DNA from: Meinhardsimonia xiamenensis
GTDB taxonomy: Bacteria; Pseudomonadota; Alphaproteobacteria; Rhodobacterales; Rhodobacteraceae
Length of the DNA: 64,000 nucleotides
Assembly: GCF_900102905.1 (NCBI RefSeq)
Contig: NZ_FNFV01000007.1
Span: 56,212-120,211 of the forward strand
Direction of reading: 5' to 3'
Shown: positions 48,001-56,437 of the stretch, in pieces
Layout of the letters: each line of letters opens with the position of its first letter
How positions within the stretch are numbered: position 1 is the stretch's first letter
Made by a program: the position numbers and the translations under genes
The notes under the pieces: generated by a model
The model's database searches: none
Told to the model about the DNA's origin: nothing
Seen by the model: only the letters and a program-made list of their open reading frames with translations

Positions 48001-48355
48001 GCTTCGCTTCGAGACGATCGAGGCCGCCTTCCGGCTCACCCCGGACGAGGTGCGCATCCTGCGCTCGAGTGCGACGGGTCCCTCGGCCGGCATCTCGCTG
48101 GACGGCACCTATGATCTTGCGCGCCGCCAGCTGGACTTGCAGGGGGTGCTGTCCCCGGCCTATCTGATCAACGGCATCGGGCAGATCTTCACCCGCCGGG
48201 GCGAGGGGCTTTTCGGTGTCACCTTCACCATCCGCGGCGCGGCAAACCAGCCGCGGATTTCCGTCAACCCGCTGTCGATGTTGGCGCCGGGAGGGCTGCG
48301 GGAGATCTTCCGCCGCCGACCGCCCGCCAGCGAGACCGCGCCGCCCGGCCAATAG
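45038..48355 (+). CDS. Large AsmA-like / DUF3971 (YhdP-type) protein
   Basis: A 1105-residue envelope protein. One N-terminal membrane helix (about residues 28-46, LSAVAVALAMLVAGGWLAAT) anchors a long beta-rich periplasmic part with the DUF3971 domain near the middle. The C-terminus is AsmA-like (PSAGISLDGTYDLARRQLDL, then NGIGQIFTRRGEGLFGVTFTIRG). Proteins of this class are proposed to bridge inner and outer membranes for lipid transport. The ATG at 45038 (MKSADNATS) is preferred; an in-frame GTG at 44948 would add a charged 30-residue tail. The stop is 18 bases before queA. Confidence 0.87.
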   Translation: MKSADNATSAQPEPAPRRRVSPWRRALRLSAVAVALAMLVAGGWLAATGRTITLPSWLAAQLEARVNSALGGARVELRAVALNVARNGLPRVTLSRVQFFDASGQPLAHVSHMRSRLDRAALLRGEIVPSTLFLSGAEITLRRRTDGSFDLALGGGFTASGSVAGMLDGIDRAFATPPLSRIARIEAEDVTIILEDARSGRVWQVTGGSVSLTQDAEMIDLTVSAEVFNGSEQLAPVIIGFRSRKGNSSAQLTASFENAAAVDIAAQSPALAFLGVLDAPISGALNTVIGEDGTLASIAGKLEIGAGRLTPGGAAPPLRFSGGRAYFDYDPRRQRIDFGEISVDTESGRMAGVGHAYLEEFSNGWPGALVGQLRTSELVLDPPGVFEAPVEIAQSVADLRVRLAPYTVEIGQLVLIDGPRRALARGRVAAEPDGWHAALDVSLDRIEPERLLQVWPVQLGPKARQWLRNNVRSALVRNVEGAIRFSPDLGLRNSVSYRFDEAEVQILRTLPPARGVAGYASYLNGALTMVMEKGEVVAPQGGPVDVTGTVFRIPDTRMRPTPARVALAVEGALPDILAILDLPPFRFLSRAGRSPDIAAGRARAKAALAFDLGRRITGRDVTFSVEGVATGVRSEMLVPGRRFSAETLVIRADNSRLEVAGEALLDGARFNGAWVLPLGEGGEGAKGRGRVEGRLAIDQAFLDGFGIALPEGTLEGEGVGQFTLELRKDEPPAFTLISDLNRLRLRLAALGWSKPPAATGRLELAGRLGAAPRVERLVLRAPGLSAEGSVRLRPEGGGLDVARFDRLEVGDWLEARVTLTGRGPGRAPVVSFEGGRLDSRRARFGAGGVGGQGGSGPVQVALDRLVISEGIALTDFVGSFTTGRGLDGEFLARVNGGTAIRGRVIPQGGGLAFQVFSDDAGGVMADAGFLAHARGGKMQLTLVPALEPGSYDGALRVSDTRMVGAPGLAAILNAVSIVGLVDQLNNEGLRFETIEAAFRLTPDEVRILRSSATGPSAGISLDGTYDLARRQLDLQGVLSPAYLINGIGQIFTRRGEGLFGVTFTIRGAANQPRISVNPLSMLAPGGLREIFRRRPPASETAPPGQ

Positions 48356-48373
48356 AGGCACGGAAGGTCAGGG

Positions 48374-49432
48374 ATGCAGCTTTCCGATTTCGATTTCGAC
48401 CTGCCCGAGGAGCTGATCGCCACGCGCCCGGCGCGCCCGCGCAGCGCTGCGCGTCTTCTGGTGGCCAGCCGGTCGCAGATGGTGGATGCGCGCGTTTTCG
48501 AACTGCCGCGCCTCCTGCGCGCGGGCGATCTTCTCGTGCTCAACGACACGCGGGTGATCCCGGCGCGGCTCGATGGCGTGCGCCGGCGCGAGACGGCACA
48601 AGGCCATGTCGAGGCTGGCATCGAGGCCACTCTTGTCGAGGCGCTGGGCGGGGGGCGGTGGCGCGCGCTGCTCAAGCCGCTGCGCAAGGTGCGTCCGGGC
48701 GAGAGACTCCACTTCGGAGCCGGGCTGGAGGCGGTCTGCGAGGCGCATGAGGAGGGGATGGCGCGACTTGCCTTCAACCTCGAAGGCGCGGCCTTCGAAG
48801 CGGCGCTGGCGGAGGCGGGCGCGATGCCGCTGCCTCCCTACATCGCCGCGCGCCGGCCTCCCGACGCCCAGGACCGGGAGGATTACCAGACCGTCTGGGC
48901 CGAGCGGCCGGGCTCGGTTGCCGCGCCGACCGCCTCGTTGCATTTCGACGCCCCGTTGCTGGCCGCGCTCGAGGCGGCGGGCGTCCGGTTTGCCCGCGTG
49001 ACGCTGCATGTCGGCGCGGGCACCTTCCTGCCGGTCAAGACCGAGGACATCTCCCGCCACCGCATGCATGCCGAATGGGGCGAGGTCAGCGAGGCCGCAG
49101 CCGAGGCGATCAATGCCACCCGCCGGGCGGGCGGGCGGGTGATTCCGGTGGGCACCACAGCGTTGCGCGTGATCGAATCGGCCGCGCCGGAGCCGGGCCG
49201 CGTTGCCCCTTTCCGCGGGGAGACCGACATCTTCATCCGTCCCGGCTACGACTTCCGCATCGCCGACGGGCTGATGACCAACTTTCATCTTCCCAAGTCG
49301 ACGCTGATGATGCTGGTGTCCGCGTTGATGGGGCTCGAGCGGATCCGCCAGATCTACGCCCATGCTGTCGCCGAGCGGTATCGATTCTTCTCCTACGGCG
49401 ATGCCTCGCTGCTACTGCCGGGCGGGCTGTGA
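48374..49432 (+). CDS. queA: S-adenosylmethionine:tRNA ribosyltransferase-isomerase
   Basis: Penultimate enzyme of queuosine synthesis, making epoxyqueuosine on tRNA. It has 352 residues. Family motifs are [69 protein letters not shown] and [20 protein letters not shown]; all are present. It follows the AsmA-like gene closely and precedes tRNA-Ala. Confidence 0.96.
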   Translation: MQLSDFDFDLPEELIATRPARPRSAARLLVASRSQMVDARVFELPRLLRAGDLLVLNDTRVIPARLDGVRRRETAQGHVEAGIEATLVEALGGGRWRALLKPLRKVRPGERLHFGAGLEAVCEAHEEGMARLAFNLEGAAFEAALAEAGAMPLPPYIAARRPPDAQDREDYQTVWAERPGSVAAPTASLHFDAPLLAALEAAGVRFARVTLHVGAGTFLPVKTEDISRHRMHAEWGEVSEAAAEAINATRRAGGRVIPVGTTALRVIESAAPEPGRVAPFRGETDIFIRPGYDFRIADGLMTNFHLPKSTLMMLVSALMGLERIRQIYAHAVAERYRFFSYGDASLLLPGGL

Positions 49433-49549
49433 GAGGGCGGCTGCCGGTCGCGGCGCCGCCCCGGCATGACCTCGCTGCATGACCGCGCTGCATGACCCCA
49501 TTGACAAGGCTCCCTCGATGCTCCAGATACCGCGCACCGGATGAAGGCC

Positions 49550-49625
<76 letters not shown>

Positions 49626-49677
49626 TTTTCCAGCTCGACGCATCAGGACATGTCGCGGCGCGTGCCGATCCGCCGTG

Positions 49678-51081
49678 TCATGCAGCGGTGATCGTCCGGT
49701 AGGCGCCCAGGGCGCGCTGGCGGCTGGTGGCAAGATCAACGATTGGGGCCGGGTAGTCGCGCCCAAGCCGCAGCCCGGCGGCGGCCAGCGTCTCGCGCGG
49801 CGCGTCCCACGGGCGGTGCAGCCAGCGGTCCGGCAACCTGGAAAGCTCGGGCACGAAGCGCCGCACATAGACGCCGCGAGGATCGAACTTCTCGCCCTGC
49901 AGAACGGGGTTGAAGATGCGGAAATAGGGCGCCGCATCGGCGCCGCAGCCGGCCACCCATTGCCAGCTGGCGGCGTTGTTGGCGTGATCCGCATCGACGA
50001 GGCAGTCGCGGAACCAGCGCTCGCCCGCGCGCCAGTCGATCAGGAGATTCTTGACCAGAAATGACGCCGTGACCATGCGCACGCGGTTGTGCATCCAGCC
50101 CGTCTGCCACAGCTCGCGCATGCCGGCATCGACAAGCGGGATGCCCGTCTGCCCCCGCGTCCAGGCCGTGAAGGCGGCCTCGTCGTCGCGCCAGGGGAAG
50201 CGGGCGAACTCCGGCCTGAGGGGACGCTCGGCAAGATCGGGATTGTGCACCAGCAGGTTCCACGAGAACTCCCGCCATCCGAGCTCGGCGCGGAACTTGT
50301 CGGCGCCGGGCCCGGTCGCCGCGTGCCAGGCGGCATTGGGCGAGATCTCGCCGAAATGGAGATGCGGGGAGAGCCGGGAGGTGCCGTCCGCCCCCGGCAT
50401 GTCACGCCGGGCGGGGTAGGCGGCAAGCCGCTCGGACACGAAGCGCGCGAGCCGCGCGGCGGCGGCCTTCTCGCCGACCTGCCAATGCGCCATCATGCCC
50501 TCGGCCCAAGGATGTTTCGGCCACAGATCGAGCGCGGCGAGGGGCAGCGCCTCGGCATCGCGTACCGCCTCGAAAGGCACGGCGGGGAGGGGCTGTCGCG
50601 GTGGCGGGGCGGCCAGACAGCCCTTGCGGTAGAAGGGCGTGAACACCCGGTAGGGCGTGCCATCGGGCTTCAGCGTCTCTTCCGGCTCCCAGAGCAGAAA
50701 ACCGTTCTCGGCGTGCACCTCGCAGCCGGCTCCACGCAGCGCCGCCGAGACGGCCTCGTCACGGGTGGCCAAGGCGGGATCAGGCAGCCGCCCCCAGGTC
50801 ACGAGGCGCGCGCCCCAGCGGGCTGCGAGGGCGGGCAACACATCCTGCGGCCGGCCCAGGTAGATGTTGAGCGCCCCGCCAAGGCTCTGGCCCAGCGCTT
50901 CGAGGGAGCGGTGCAGCCACGCACGGCCCGCCGCACCGAGCGCGGACTCGTCGGGGTGATCGGGGTCGGCGATGAACACCGGCAGAACCCGCCCCGCGCG
51001 CGCCGCCCGGGCGAGGGCGGGGTTGTCGGCCAGCCGCAGGTCGCGGCGGAACCAGTGGATGGCGGGCGGGGAGGCGGCCAT
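49678..51081 (-). CDS. phrB: Deoxyribodipyrimidine photolyase
   Basis: Blue-light-driven repair of cyclobutane pyrimidine dimers. It has 467 residues. The N-terminal antenna domain begins IHWFRRDLRLADNPAL. The C-terminal FAD domain has LGWREFSWNLL, RMVTASFLVKNLLIDWRAGE and DADHANNAASWQWVAG, with GVYVRRFVPELSRLP after it. Its start shares one base with the chrR stop, so it is the third gene of rpoE-chrR-phrB. In R. sphaeroides a photolyase gene is also under RpoE control. Confidence 0.95.
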   Translation of the reverse strand: MAASPPAIHWFRRDLRLADNPALARAARAGRVLPVFIADPDHPDESALGAAGRAWLHRSLEALGQSLGGALNIYLGRPQDVLPALAARWGARLVTWGRLPDPALATRDEAVSAALRGAGCEVHAENGFLLWEPEETLKPDGTPYRVFTPFYRKGCLAAPPPRQPLPAVPFEAVRDAEALPLAALDLWPKHPWAEGMMAHWQVGEKAAAARLARFVSERLAAYPARRDMPGADGTSRLSPHLHFGEISPNAAWHAATGPGADKFRAELGWREFSWNLLVHNPDLAERPLRPEFARFPWRDDEAAFTAWTRGQTGIPLVDAGMRELWQTGWMHNRVRMVTASFLVKNLLIDWRAGERWFRDCLVDADHANNAASWQWVAGCGADAAPYFRIFNPVLQGEKFDPRGVYVRRFVPELSRLPDRWLHRPWDAPRETLAAAGLRLGRDYPAPIVDLATSRQRALGAYRTITAA

Positions 51082-51728
51082 CAGATGCGGAACAGCGGCT
51101 GCAGCAGCCGTGGCACGAGGCTGCGAAAGCGCAAGGGCGCGTCGGTGGCGGCAAGGCAGATGCAGGGCGCCTCGGGGCCGGCGACGGGCGTGTGCTCGAG
51201 GCTTTCATCGGCGACCTCCACATCGCCCACGCCGTAATGGCCGGTCTCGTCCGAAAAGCTGCCCTGCAGCACCATGGTCAGCTCAAGCCCTCCATGGGAA
51301 TGGTCCGGCACCGCCGTGCCCGGCGGAATGTAGAGAAGCCGCGCCGATCCCTCCGCGTCCTGCGCGAGGATCGCCTGCCGGATGCCGCCGCCTAGGCGCT
51401 TCCACCGCGGCGGCCTGCCCTTCAGGGCCTGCGCCACCGGTCCGGGGTAGATGCCCATGCGCTCGGGCGGTGCCTCGTCGGGCAGCTCGGGCGACTGGTC
51501 GAGCCGGGCAAGAAGCCTCTCGCGGAGCCCGGCATCGCCTTCCGGCGCAGGGGCGGGCTCAAGGCTGTCAAGGATGGCGCCGGCCGCAAGCTCCTCGGCC
51601 GCAAGCCGGGCGCGGCACTCGTCGCAAAGCGAGACATGGGCGGCCACCACCGTGGCAAAGCTCGCCGGCAGACTGCCCGCGACATAGGCCCGGATCAGCC
51701 GAGGGGGAATGTGATGGCGTATGGTCAT
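51081..51728 (-). CDS. chrR: ChrR anti-sigma factor (zinc ZAS domain plus cupin)
   Basis: Anti-sigma factor that holds RpoE inactive until singlet oxygen or organic peroxide triggers release. It has 215 residues. The N-terminal ZAS domain has the zinc ligands His and HVSLCDECRARL (HxxxCxxC). The C-terminal cupin has PDHSHGGLELTMVLQGSF and DETGHYGVGDVEVADE. The ATG overlaps the rpoE stop by four bases. The protein contains both modules known from Rhodobacter ChrR. Confidence 0.95.
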   Translation of the reverse strand: MTIRHHIPPRLIRAYVAGSLPASFATVVAAHVSLCDECRARLAAEELAAGAILDSLEPAPAPEGDAGLRERLLARLDQSPELPDEAPPERMGIYPGPVAQALKGRPPRWKRLGGGIRQAILAQDAEGSARLLYIPPGTAVPDHSHGGLELTMVLQGSFSDETGHYGVGDVEVADESLEHTPVAGPEAPCICLAATDAPLRFRSLVPRLLQPLFRI

Positions 51729-52267
51729 GTCTGTCTCAGGTCTTTCAGGCTGTGCCTCAAGCGCTCGAGCGCGAGGCGGATGCGGGATTTGACGGTGCCG
51801 AGCGGCAAGCCGGTCTCGTCGGAGATTTCGCGGTGGCTGAGCTCGCCCATGTAGGCCATCTCGACCATGCGGCGCTGCTCGGGCGGCAGGTCGGCGAGGG
51901 CGGCGCGCAGCCGTGCCGCCTCGGCCTGGAGCGCGATCGCCTCGCCCGGGTCGGGCTCGGGCGGCCCCTCGACCTTCAGCGCCTCGGGCATCGGGCGGGC
52001 GTCGCGCCGAACGATGTCAATGTGCCGGTTGCGCACGATCCGGTAGATCCAGGCCGAGGCCGAGGCCTGCGCCGGGTCGAACTGATGCGCCTTCTGCCAT
52101 ACCCGCAGCATGCCGTCCTGGATGACATCGTCGGCCGCGGCGCCGGTGCAGTTCATCCGCGCGAGCATGGCCCGCAGCCGCGGGGCGTAGAAATCGAAGA
52201 GCCGCACGAAAGCCTCGCGGTCCCGCCGGTCGCGCACCGCGATGAGCCAGATCGTCGCCTCGTCCAT
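51725..52267 (-). CDS. rpoE: ECF sigma factor RpoE of the ChrR type (ECF11)
   Basis: Sigma factor of the singlet-oxygen response. It has 180 residues from the ATG at 52267, which follows AGGAG at six bases. An in-frame ATG at 52321 with a poorer site would add 18 residues. Region 2 includes DREAFVRLFDFYAPRL and ADDVIQDGMLRVWQKA. Region 4 has LPPEQRRMVEMAYMGELSHR and LPLGTVKSRIRLALERL. It is the first gene of rpoE-chrR-phrB and likely activates its own promoter at 52441-52466. Confidence 0.94.
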   Translation of the reverse strand: MDEATIWLIAVRDRRDREAFVRLFDFYAPRLRAMLARMNCTGAAADDVIQDGMLRVWQKAHQFDPAQASASAWIYRIVRNRHIDIVRRDARPMPEALKVEGPPEPDPGEAIALQAEAARLRAALADLPPEQRRMVEMAYMGELSHREISDETGLPLGTVKSRIRLALERLRHSLKDLRQT

Positions 52268-52440
52268 GCCCGGCTCCTGTGCCCCAGGCGGCGGCGCACT
52301 CGCCTCGTCACCTTCGCTCATGTTCAGCGGCTCGTTCCTCTTGCGATCGGCGCGGGCAATTTTTGACGGGCCTGTCCGCCCCCGCCCGGTGGAACGCTCC
52401 CTGACATCTGTGATGGGGTCAAGCTGCATCATGTCGGCTT

Positions 52441-52466
52441 TACGCATCTTGCCCGTCACCGGATCA
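52441..52466 (-). promoter_or_regulatory. RpoE-type promoter of rpoE-chrR-phrB
   Basis: Read on the minus strand: TGATCC, 16 bases, then CGTA. The same two elements at the same spacing occur in the divergent promoter 40 bases away, which supports autoregulation by RpoE. The distance to the likely rpoE start is about 170 bases. Confidence 0.7.
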
Positions 52467-52505
52467 CCCGGGGGCGACGAAAAACGCAAAAAGGCTGTTG
52501 GCGAT

Positions 52506-52531
52506 TGATCCGCCCCCGTGCCGTGGGCGTA
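52506..52531 (+). promoter_or_regulatory. RpoE-type promoter of the flavin-oxidoreductase/lipid operon
   Basis: TGATCC (52506-52511), 16 bases, then CGTA (52528-52531). This matches the divergent rpoE promoter in both sequence and spacing. Transcription would start near 52538, just before the ATG at 52564. Confidence 0.72.
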
Positions 52532-52563
52532 GTCATCATGCCAGCACGCGGAGAACACCGAGC

Positions 52564-53883
52564 ATGCCACTTGACGCCAGATCAGCTCAGCGACCACGCA
52601 TCGCCGTCGTCGGCGGGGGGATCACCGGCCTGTCCGCCGCGCTCGACCTCGCCCCGCACGCGCGGGTGACGCTGATCGAGGCCGCGCCGCGGCTCGGCGG
52701 GCATGCGCGCACCGTTCTGGCGGGGCGGCACGGCGACCGGCCCGTCGATACCGGTTTCATCGTCTTCAACCACGCGACTTACCCTCGCCTCGCGCGCCTC
52801 TTCACCGATCTCGAGGTGCCCATCGAGAGGAGCGACATGAGCTTCGGCGTCAGCCTCGACGGCGGGCGCTTCGAATACGCGCTGCGCTCGCTCGGCAGCC
52901 TGTTTGCCCAGCGCCGCCGCGCGCTCGATCCGCGCTTTCTGCGCATGATCGGCGACATCCTGCGCTTCAATGCCCGTGCTGAGGCGGTCGCCGAGGCAGC
53001 TCCCGAGGAGATGACGCTCGACGAGCTTCTCGATGCGCTTGGAATGGGGCGCTGGTTCCGCGAGCGCTACCTGCGCCCGCTCACCGGCGCGATCTGGTCC
53101 ACCCCCGAGGCCGAGATGGGCGCGTTTCCGGCCCGTGCGCTGATCCGCTTCATGCGCAACCACGCGCTGATGAGTGCGGGCGGGCAGCATCAGTGGTTCA
53201 CCGTCTCGGGCGGATCGCGGGAATACGTCCGCCGAATCGAGGCGCGCCTGCGCGCGGCGGCGGTCGAGATCCGCACCGGCTGCCTCGTGCGCTGCATCAG
53301 CCGGCAGGCGGGGCGCGCGAGCGTGCATCTGGCGGGCGGCGGCACCGTGGAGGTCGACGAGGTCGTTCTCGCCGTGCATGCCGACACTGCGCTGTCGCTG
53401 CTCGAGAGCCCGACGCCGGCCGAGCGGCGGCTTCTCGGTGCGATCCGTTTTCAGGACAACCGCGCGGTGCTGCACGGTGACGAAGCACTGATGCCGCGTC
53501 GGCGCGCGGTCTGGTCGTCGTGGGTCTATCAGGGCGATCGGCGCGAGGACGGCCGGCGGATCGGGGTCAGTTACTGGATGAACCGGCTGCAGAACATACC
53601 CGAAAGCGACCCGCTTTTCGTGACGCTGAACCCGGTGCGCGCGCCGCGCGAGGAGGCGATCTATGACGAGCACGTCTTCCGCCACCCCGTGTTCGATGCC
53701 GCCGCGCTGGCCGCGCAGCGCCGTTTGCCCGACATTCAGGGAATGAACGGCACATGGTTCGCCGGCGCCTGGGCGCGCAACGGCTTTCACGAAGACGGCA
53801 TCGCCGCGGCGCGCCGCGTGACACGCGCGCTCCTGGCCGAGATCAGGGCCCGCCGCGCCGGGGCGGCGCGGGAGGTCGCGTGA
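52564..53883 (+). CDS. FAD-dependent amine-oxidase-like protein (COG2907)
   Basis: A flavoprotein with N-terminal IAVVGGGITGLSAALDLA and the FAD segment APRLGGHARTVLAG, followed by VDTGFIVFNHATYPRL. It has 439 residues from the ATG at 52564. Homologues with the same gene order in R. sphaeroides belong to the RpoE/ChrR singlet-oxygen regulon. The reaction is unknown; a role in modifying membrane fatty acids is suggested by its neighbours. It heads an operon of overlapping genes. The next gene begins with GTGA inside its stop. Confidence 0.9.
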   Translation: MPLDARSAQRPRIAVVGGGITGLSAALDLAPHARVTLIEAAPRLGGHARTVLAGRHGDRPVDTGFIVFNHATYPRLARLFTDLEVPIERSDMSFGVSLDGGRFEYALRSLGSLFAQRRRALDPRFLRMIGDILRFNARAEAVAEAAPEEMTLDELLDALGMGRWFRERYLRPLTGAIWSTPEAEMGAFPARALIRFMRNHALMSAGGQHQWFTVSGGSREYVRRIEARLRAAAVEIRTGCLVRCISRQAGRASVHLAGGGTVEVDEVVLAVHADTALSLLESPTPAERRLLGAIRFQDNRAVLHGDEALMPRRRAVWSSWVYQGDRREDGRRIGVSYWMNRLQNIPESDPLFVTLNPVRAPREEAIYDEHVFRHPVFDAAALAAQRRLPDIQGMNGTWFAGAWARNGFHEDGIAAARRVTRALLAEIRARRAGAAREVA

Positions 53884-54650
53884 CCGGACCCGCCATGAAC
53901 GAGCCGCTCTGGATGACGGGCCAGACCACCCATGCGCGTCTCGGCGGTCCCGAGCACCGCTTCACCCATGCCGTGGATCAGGTGCTGATCGACCCCGAGG
54001 CGGCGCGCGCGGGGCCCGCGCTTTTCGGCCGCAACCGCTGGAACATCGCCTCGGTGCGCGACCGCGATTACGGCTTTGCCCCGCTGCAGGGCGCGGCCTG
54101 GGCCCGCGATGCGGCCCGCCGGATGGGTCTTGGCGAGGCCGATACCGCGCCCTTGCGCCTTCTGACCTCGCCGAGGCTTCTCGGCGGGGGCTTCAACCCG
54201 GTGAGCTTCTGGTTCTTTCTCGGCCCCTCGGGCCGTCCGCGCGCGGTGATCGCCGAGGTCAACAACACCTACGGCGACCGGCACGCCTATTTCTGCCACC
54301 TTCCCGGCTTTCCCGAGCTCGGCCCCGCGGAGGAGATCACCGCGCGCAAGATCTTCCACGTCTCGCCGTTTCAGGAGGTCGCCGGCGACTACGCCTTTCG
54401 CTTCGCGATCGGCCCGCGCCGGGTGGCGATCCGCATCATCCACCGGGGGCCGTCGGGAGGGCTCGTGGCAAGCCTGTCGGGCCGGCTCGCGCCGATGACA
54501 AACCGCCACATCCTGCGCGCGCTTGCCCGCCAGCCGCTGGCGCCCATCCGCACGCGCGCTCTCATCCACTGGCAGGCGCTCAGGCTCTGGCTGAAGGGCG
54601 CGCCCTTCCGCCCGCGCCCCCTGCCGCCGACAACGGAGATCAGCCGATGA
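53880..54650 (+). CDS. DUF1365 protein
   Basis: A 256-residue protein of the DUF1365 family, found almost always between a COG2907 oxidoreductase and a CFA-synthase-like gene. Family segments are FTHAVDQVLIDPE, LLTSPRLLGGGFNPVSFWF, VIAEVNNTYGDRHAY and KIFHVSPFQEVAGDYAF. The start is likely the GTG at 53880 (overlap GTGA, GGGAGG upstream) rather than the ATG at 53895. Its function is unknown, but the conserved trio implies a lipid-modifying step. Confidence 0.88.
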   Translation: MTGPAMNEPLWMTGQTTHARLGGPEHRFTHAVDQVLIDPEAARAGPALFGRNRWNIASVRDRDYGFAPLQGAAWARDAARRMGLGEADTAPLRLLTSPRLLGGGFNPVSFWFFLGPSGRPRAVIAEVNNTYGDRHAYFCHLPGFPELGPAEEITARKIFHVSPFQEVAGDYAFRFAIGPRRVAIRIIHRGPSGGLVASLSGRLAPMTNRHILRALARQPLAPIRTRALIHWQALRLWLKGAPFRPRPLPPTTEISR

Positions 54651-55801
54651 GTGTTCTCGACAGCGCCCTGAAGCGTGGCTTCCTTTCCGCCTGCGAGGCC
54701 ATCCGCGATGGCAGTCTCGAGCTTGTCACCCCCGAGGGGCACCACCACCGCTTCGGTGCGGGAGGCCCCGAGGCGGTGCTGGAGCTGAAGGACTGGGCCG
54801 CCGCGCGGATGGTGGCGTTGCGCGGCGATGTGGGCTTCGGCGAGGCCTTCGTGCGCGGGTTGTGGGACAGCCCGTCGGTGGAGGCGGTGGTGACGGTGGC
54901 GGCGCGCAATCTTCGCGCCATCGGCTCGCGCGCCCGTCCCGCCTGGCCGGTGGCGCTCGCCTTCCGCCTTGCCGACCGGGTGCTCAACGCCAACAGCCCG
55001 CGCGGTGCGGCGCGCAACATTCGCGCCCATTATGACGTGGGCAACGAGTTCTATGTCCACTGGCTCGACCGCTCCATGACGTATTCCTCGGCCCTGTTCG
55101 CCGAGGGCGATGACCTCGAGGCCGCACAGGCGCGCAAATACGCGCGCATCCTCGGCCGCCTCGCCCCCGGCGAACGGGTGCTGGAGATCGGCTGCGGCTG
55201 GGGCGGCTTCGCCGAGGCGGCTGCCGATCAGGGCAGGCAGGTGACCGGCATCACCATCTCGCCCGCCCAGAAGGCCTGGGCCGATGCGCGCCTTGACGGG
55301 CGCGCCGAGATCCGCCTGCAGGACTACCGCCGGACCGAGGGCCGTTACGACAACATCGTCTCGATCGAGATGATCGAGGCGGTGGGCGAGCGTTACTGGC
55401 CGGTCTATTTCGCCACCCTCAAGGCGCGGCTCGCCGAGGGCGGAAGGGCGATGCTGCAGGCCATCACCGTGCCCGACGGGAATTTTGCCGCCTACCGGGC
55501 AAGCTCCGACTACATCCGCCGCCATGTGTTTCCGGGGGGCATGCTGCTCAGCGAGAGCGTGATCCGCCGCGAGACGGCGCGGGCGGGGCTCGAGGTGCGG
55601 GAGGTCTTCGCATTCGGGCAGGACTACGCGCGCACGCTCCGGCTCTGGCGCGATCGAATGCTCGCGGCCCGGCCCCGGCTTGAGCGGCTCGGGTTTGACG
55701 CGCCGTTCCTGCGCGGCTGGCTCTACTACCTTGAAAGCTGCGCCGCCGCCTTCGCGATCGGGCGCACCAATGTGCTGCAGGTGGAGCTCGCCCATGGCTG
55801 A
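54647..55801 (+). CDS. Cyclopropane-fatty-acid-synthase-like methyltransferase
   Basis: SAM-dependent enzyme acting on unsaturated phospholipid acyl chains. It has 384 residues. Motifs are IRAHYDVGNEFYVHWLDRSM, LEIGCGWGGFAEAAADQGRQ (SAM site) and NIVSIEMIEAVGERYWPVYF. It overlaps the DUF1365 gene by four bases. Relatives in R. sphaeroides are linked to methylated or furan fatty acids that quench singlet oxygen; that is family knowledge, and the exact product here is not known. Confidence 0.92.
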   Translation: MSVLDSALKRGFLSACEAIRDGSLELVTPEGHHHRFGAGGPEAVLELKDWAAARMVALRGDVGFGEAFVRGLWDSPSVEAVVTVAARNLRAIGSRARPAWPVALAFRLADRVLNANSPRGAARNIRAHYDVGNEFYVHWLDRSMTYSSALFAEGDDLEAAQARKYARILGRLAPGERVLEIGCGWGGFAEAAADQGRQVTGITISPAQKAWADARLDGRAEIRLQDYRRTEGRYDNIVSIEMIEAVGERYWPVYFATLKARLAEGGRAMLQAITVPDGNFAAYRASSDYIRRHVFPGGMLLSESVIRRETARAGLEVREVFAFGQDYARTLRLWRDRMLAARPRLERLGFDAPFLRGWLYYLESCAAAFAIGRTNVLQVELAHG

Positions 55802-55858
55802 GCTCGCAGCGAACCGACGAAACGCGCCGCCGAGGCCGCGCGCATGAGGAGACACGTG

Positions 55859-56437
55859 ATGACCACCCTCTTTCTCCTGGCGCTGATCGGCGCGGGGCTC
55901 TACGCCTGGCCGCGGCTGATGGGCTTCGAGGCCCAGCGACCCGAGGACTACGCCGCGACCACGCCCGCCTTCGACATCCGCACCCATCTTGCGGGCCCGA
56001 TCGTGGCCGAGGGCGTGATCTTCGGCCCGGCTGGCCGTGTGAGCCAGCGCTTCGTGGCGGATATGGAAGGCAGCTGGGATGGCGCCGCAGGGCGTCTTAC
56101 CGAGGCGTTCCGCTATTCGAGCGGCGCCGCGCAGCTGCGCGAATGGACGCTGCGCGTGGGCAACGACGGCGAGATCATCGGCACCGCGCCCGACATCATC
56201 GGCGAGGCGCGCGGCCGTCAGTCGGGCGCCACGGTGATGCTGCGCTACCGGCTGCGCCTGCCCGAGAGCGCCGGCGGCCATGTGCTCGACGTGGTGGACT
56301 GGCTCTACCTCACCGAGGACGGAACGATCCTGAACAAGTCCGTCATGCGCAAGTTCGGCATCAAGGTGGCCGAGCTGATCGCCACCATGCGCCCGGCGCA
56401 GACCCCCCGGCAGGAGGCGTCGATCGTTGCGGAGTGA
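55859..56437 (+). CDS. DUF3833 family protein
   Basis: A 192-residue protein with one N-terminal hydrophobic helix (MTTLFLLALIGAGLYAW) and a DUF3833 domain with beta structure (SQRFVADMEGSWDG, AFRYSSGAAQLREWTL, DVVDWLYLTEDGTILNKSVM). The ATG at 55859 has AGGAG seven bases upstream; the earlier ATG at 55844 does not. It probably faces the periplasm. The function is unknown. Its end overlaps the next gene by 11 bases. Confidence 0.82.
   Translation: MTTLFLLALIGAGLYAWPRLMGFEAQRPEDYAATTPAFDIRTHLAGPIVAEGVIFGPAGRVSQRFVADMEGSWDGAAGRLTEAFRYSSGAAQLREWTLRVGNDGEIIGTAPDIIGEARGRQSGATVMLRYRLRLPESAGGHVLDVVDWLYLTEDGTILNKSVMRKFGIKVAELIATMRPAQTPRQEASIVAE

Noticed and set aside
44900..48361. A 1153-residue open frame on the minus strand opposite the AsmA-like gene
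   Set aside because: It is a high-GC shadow: no domain motif, Arg/Pro/His-rich composition, and the plus-strand frame has clear family structure and a signal anchor.
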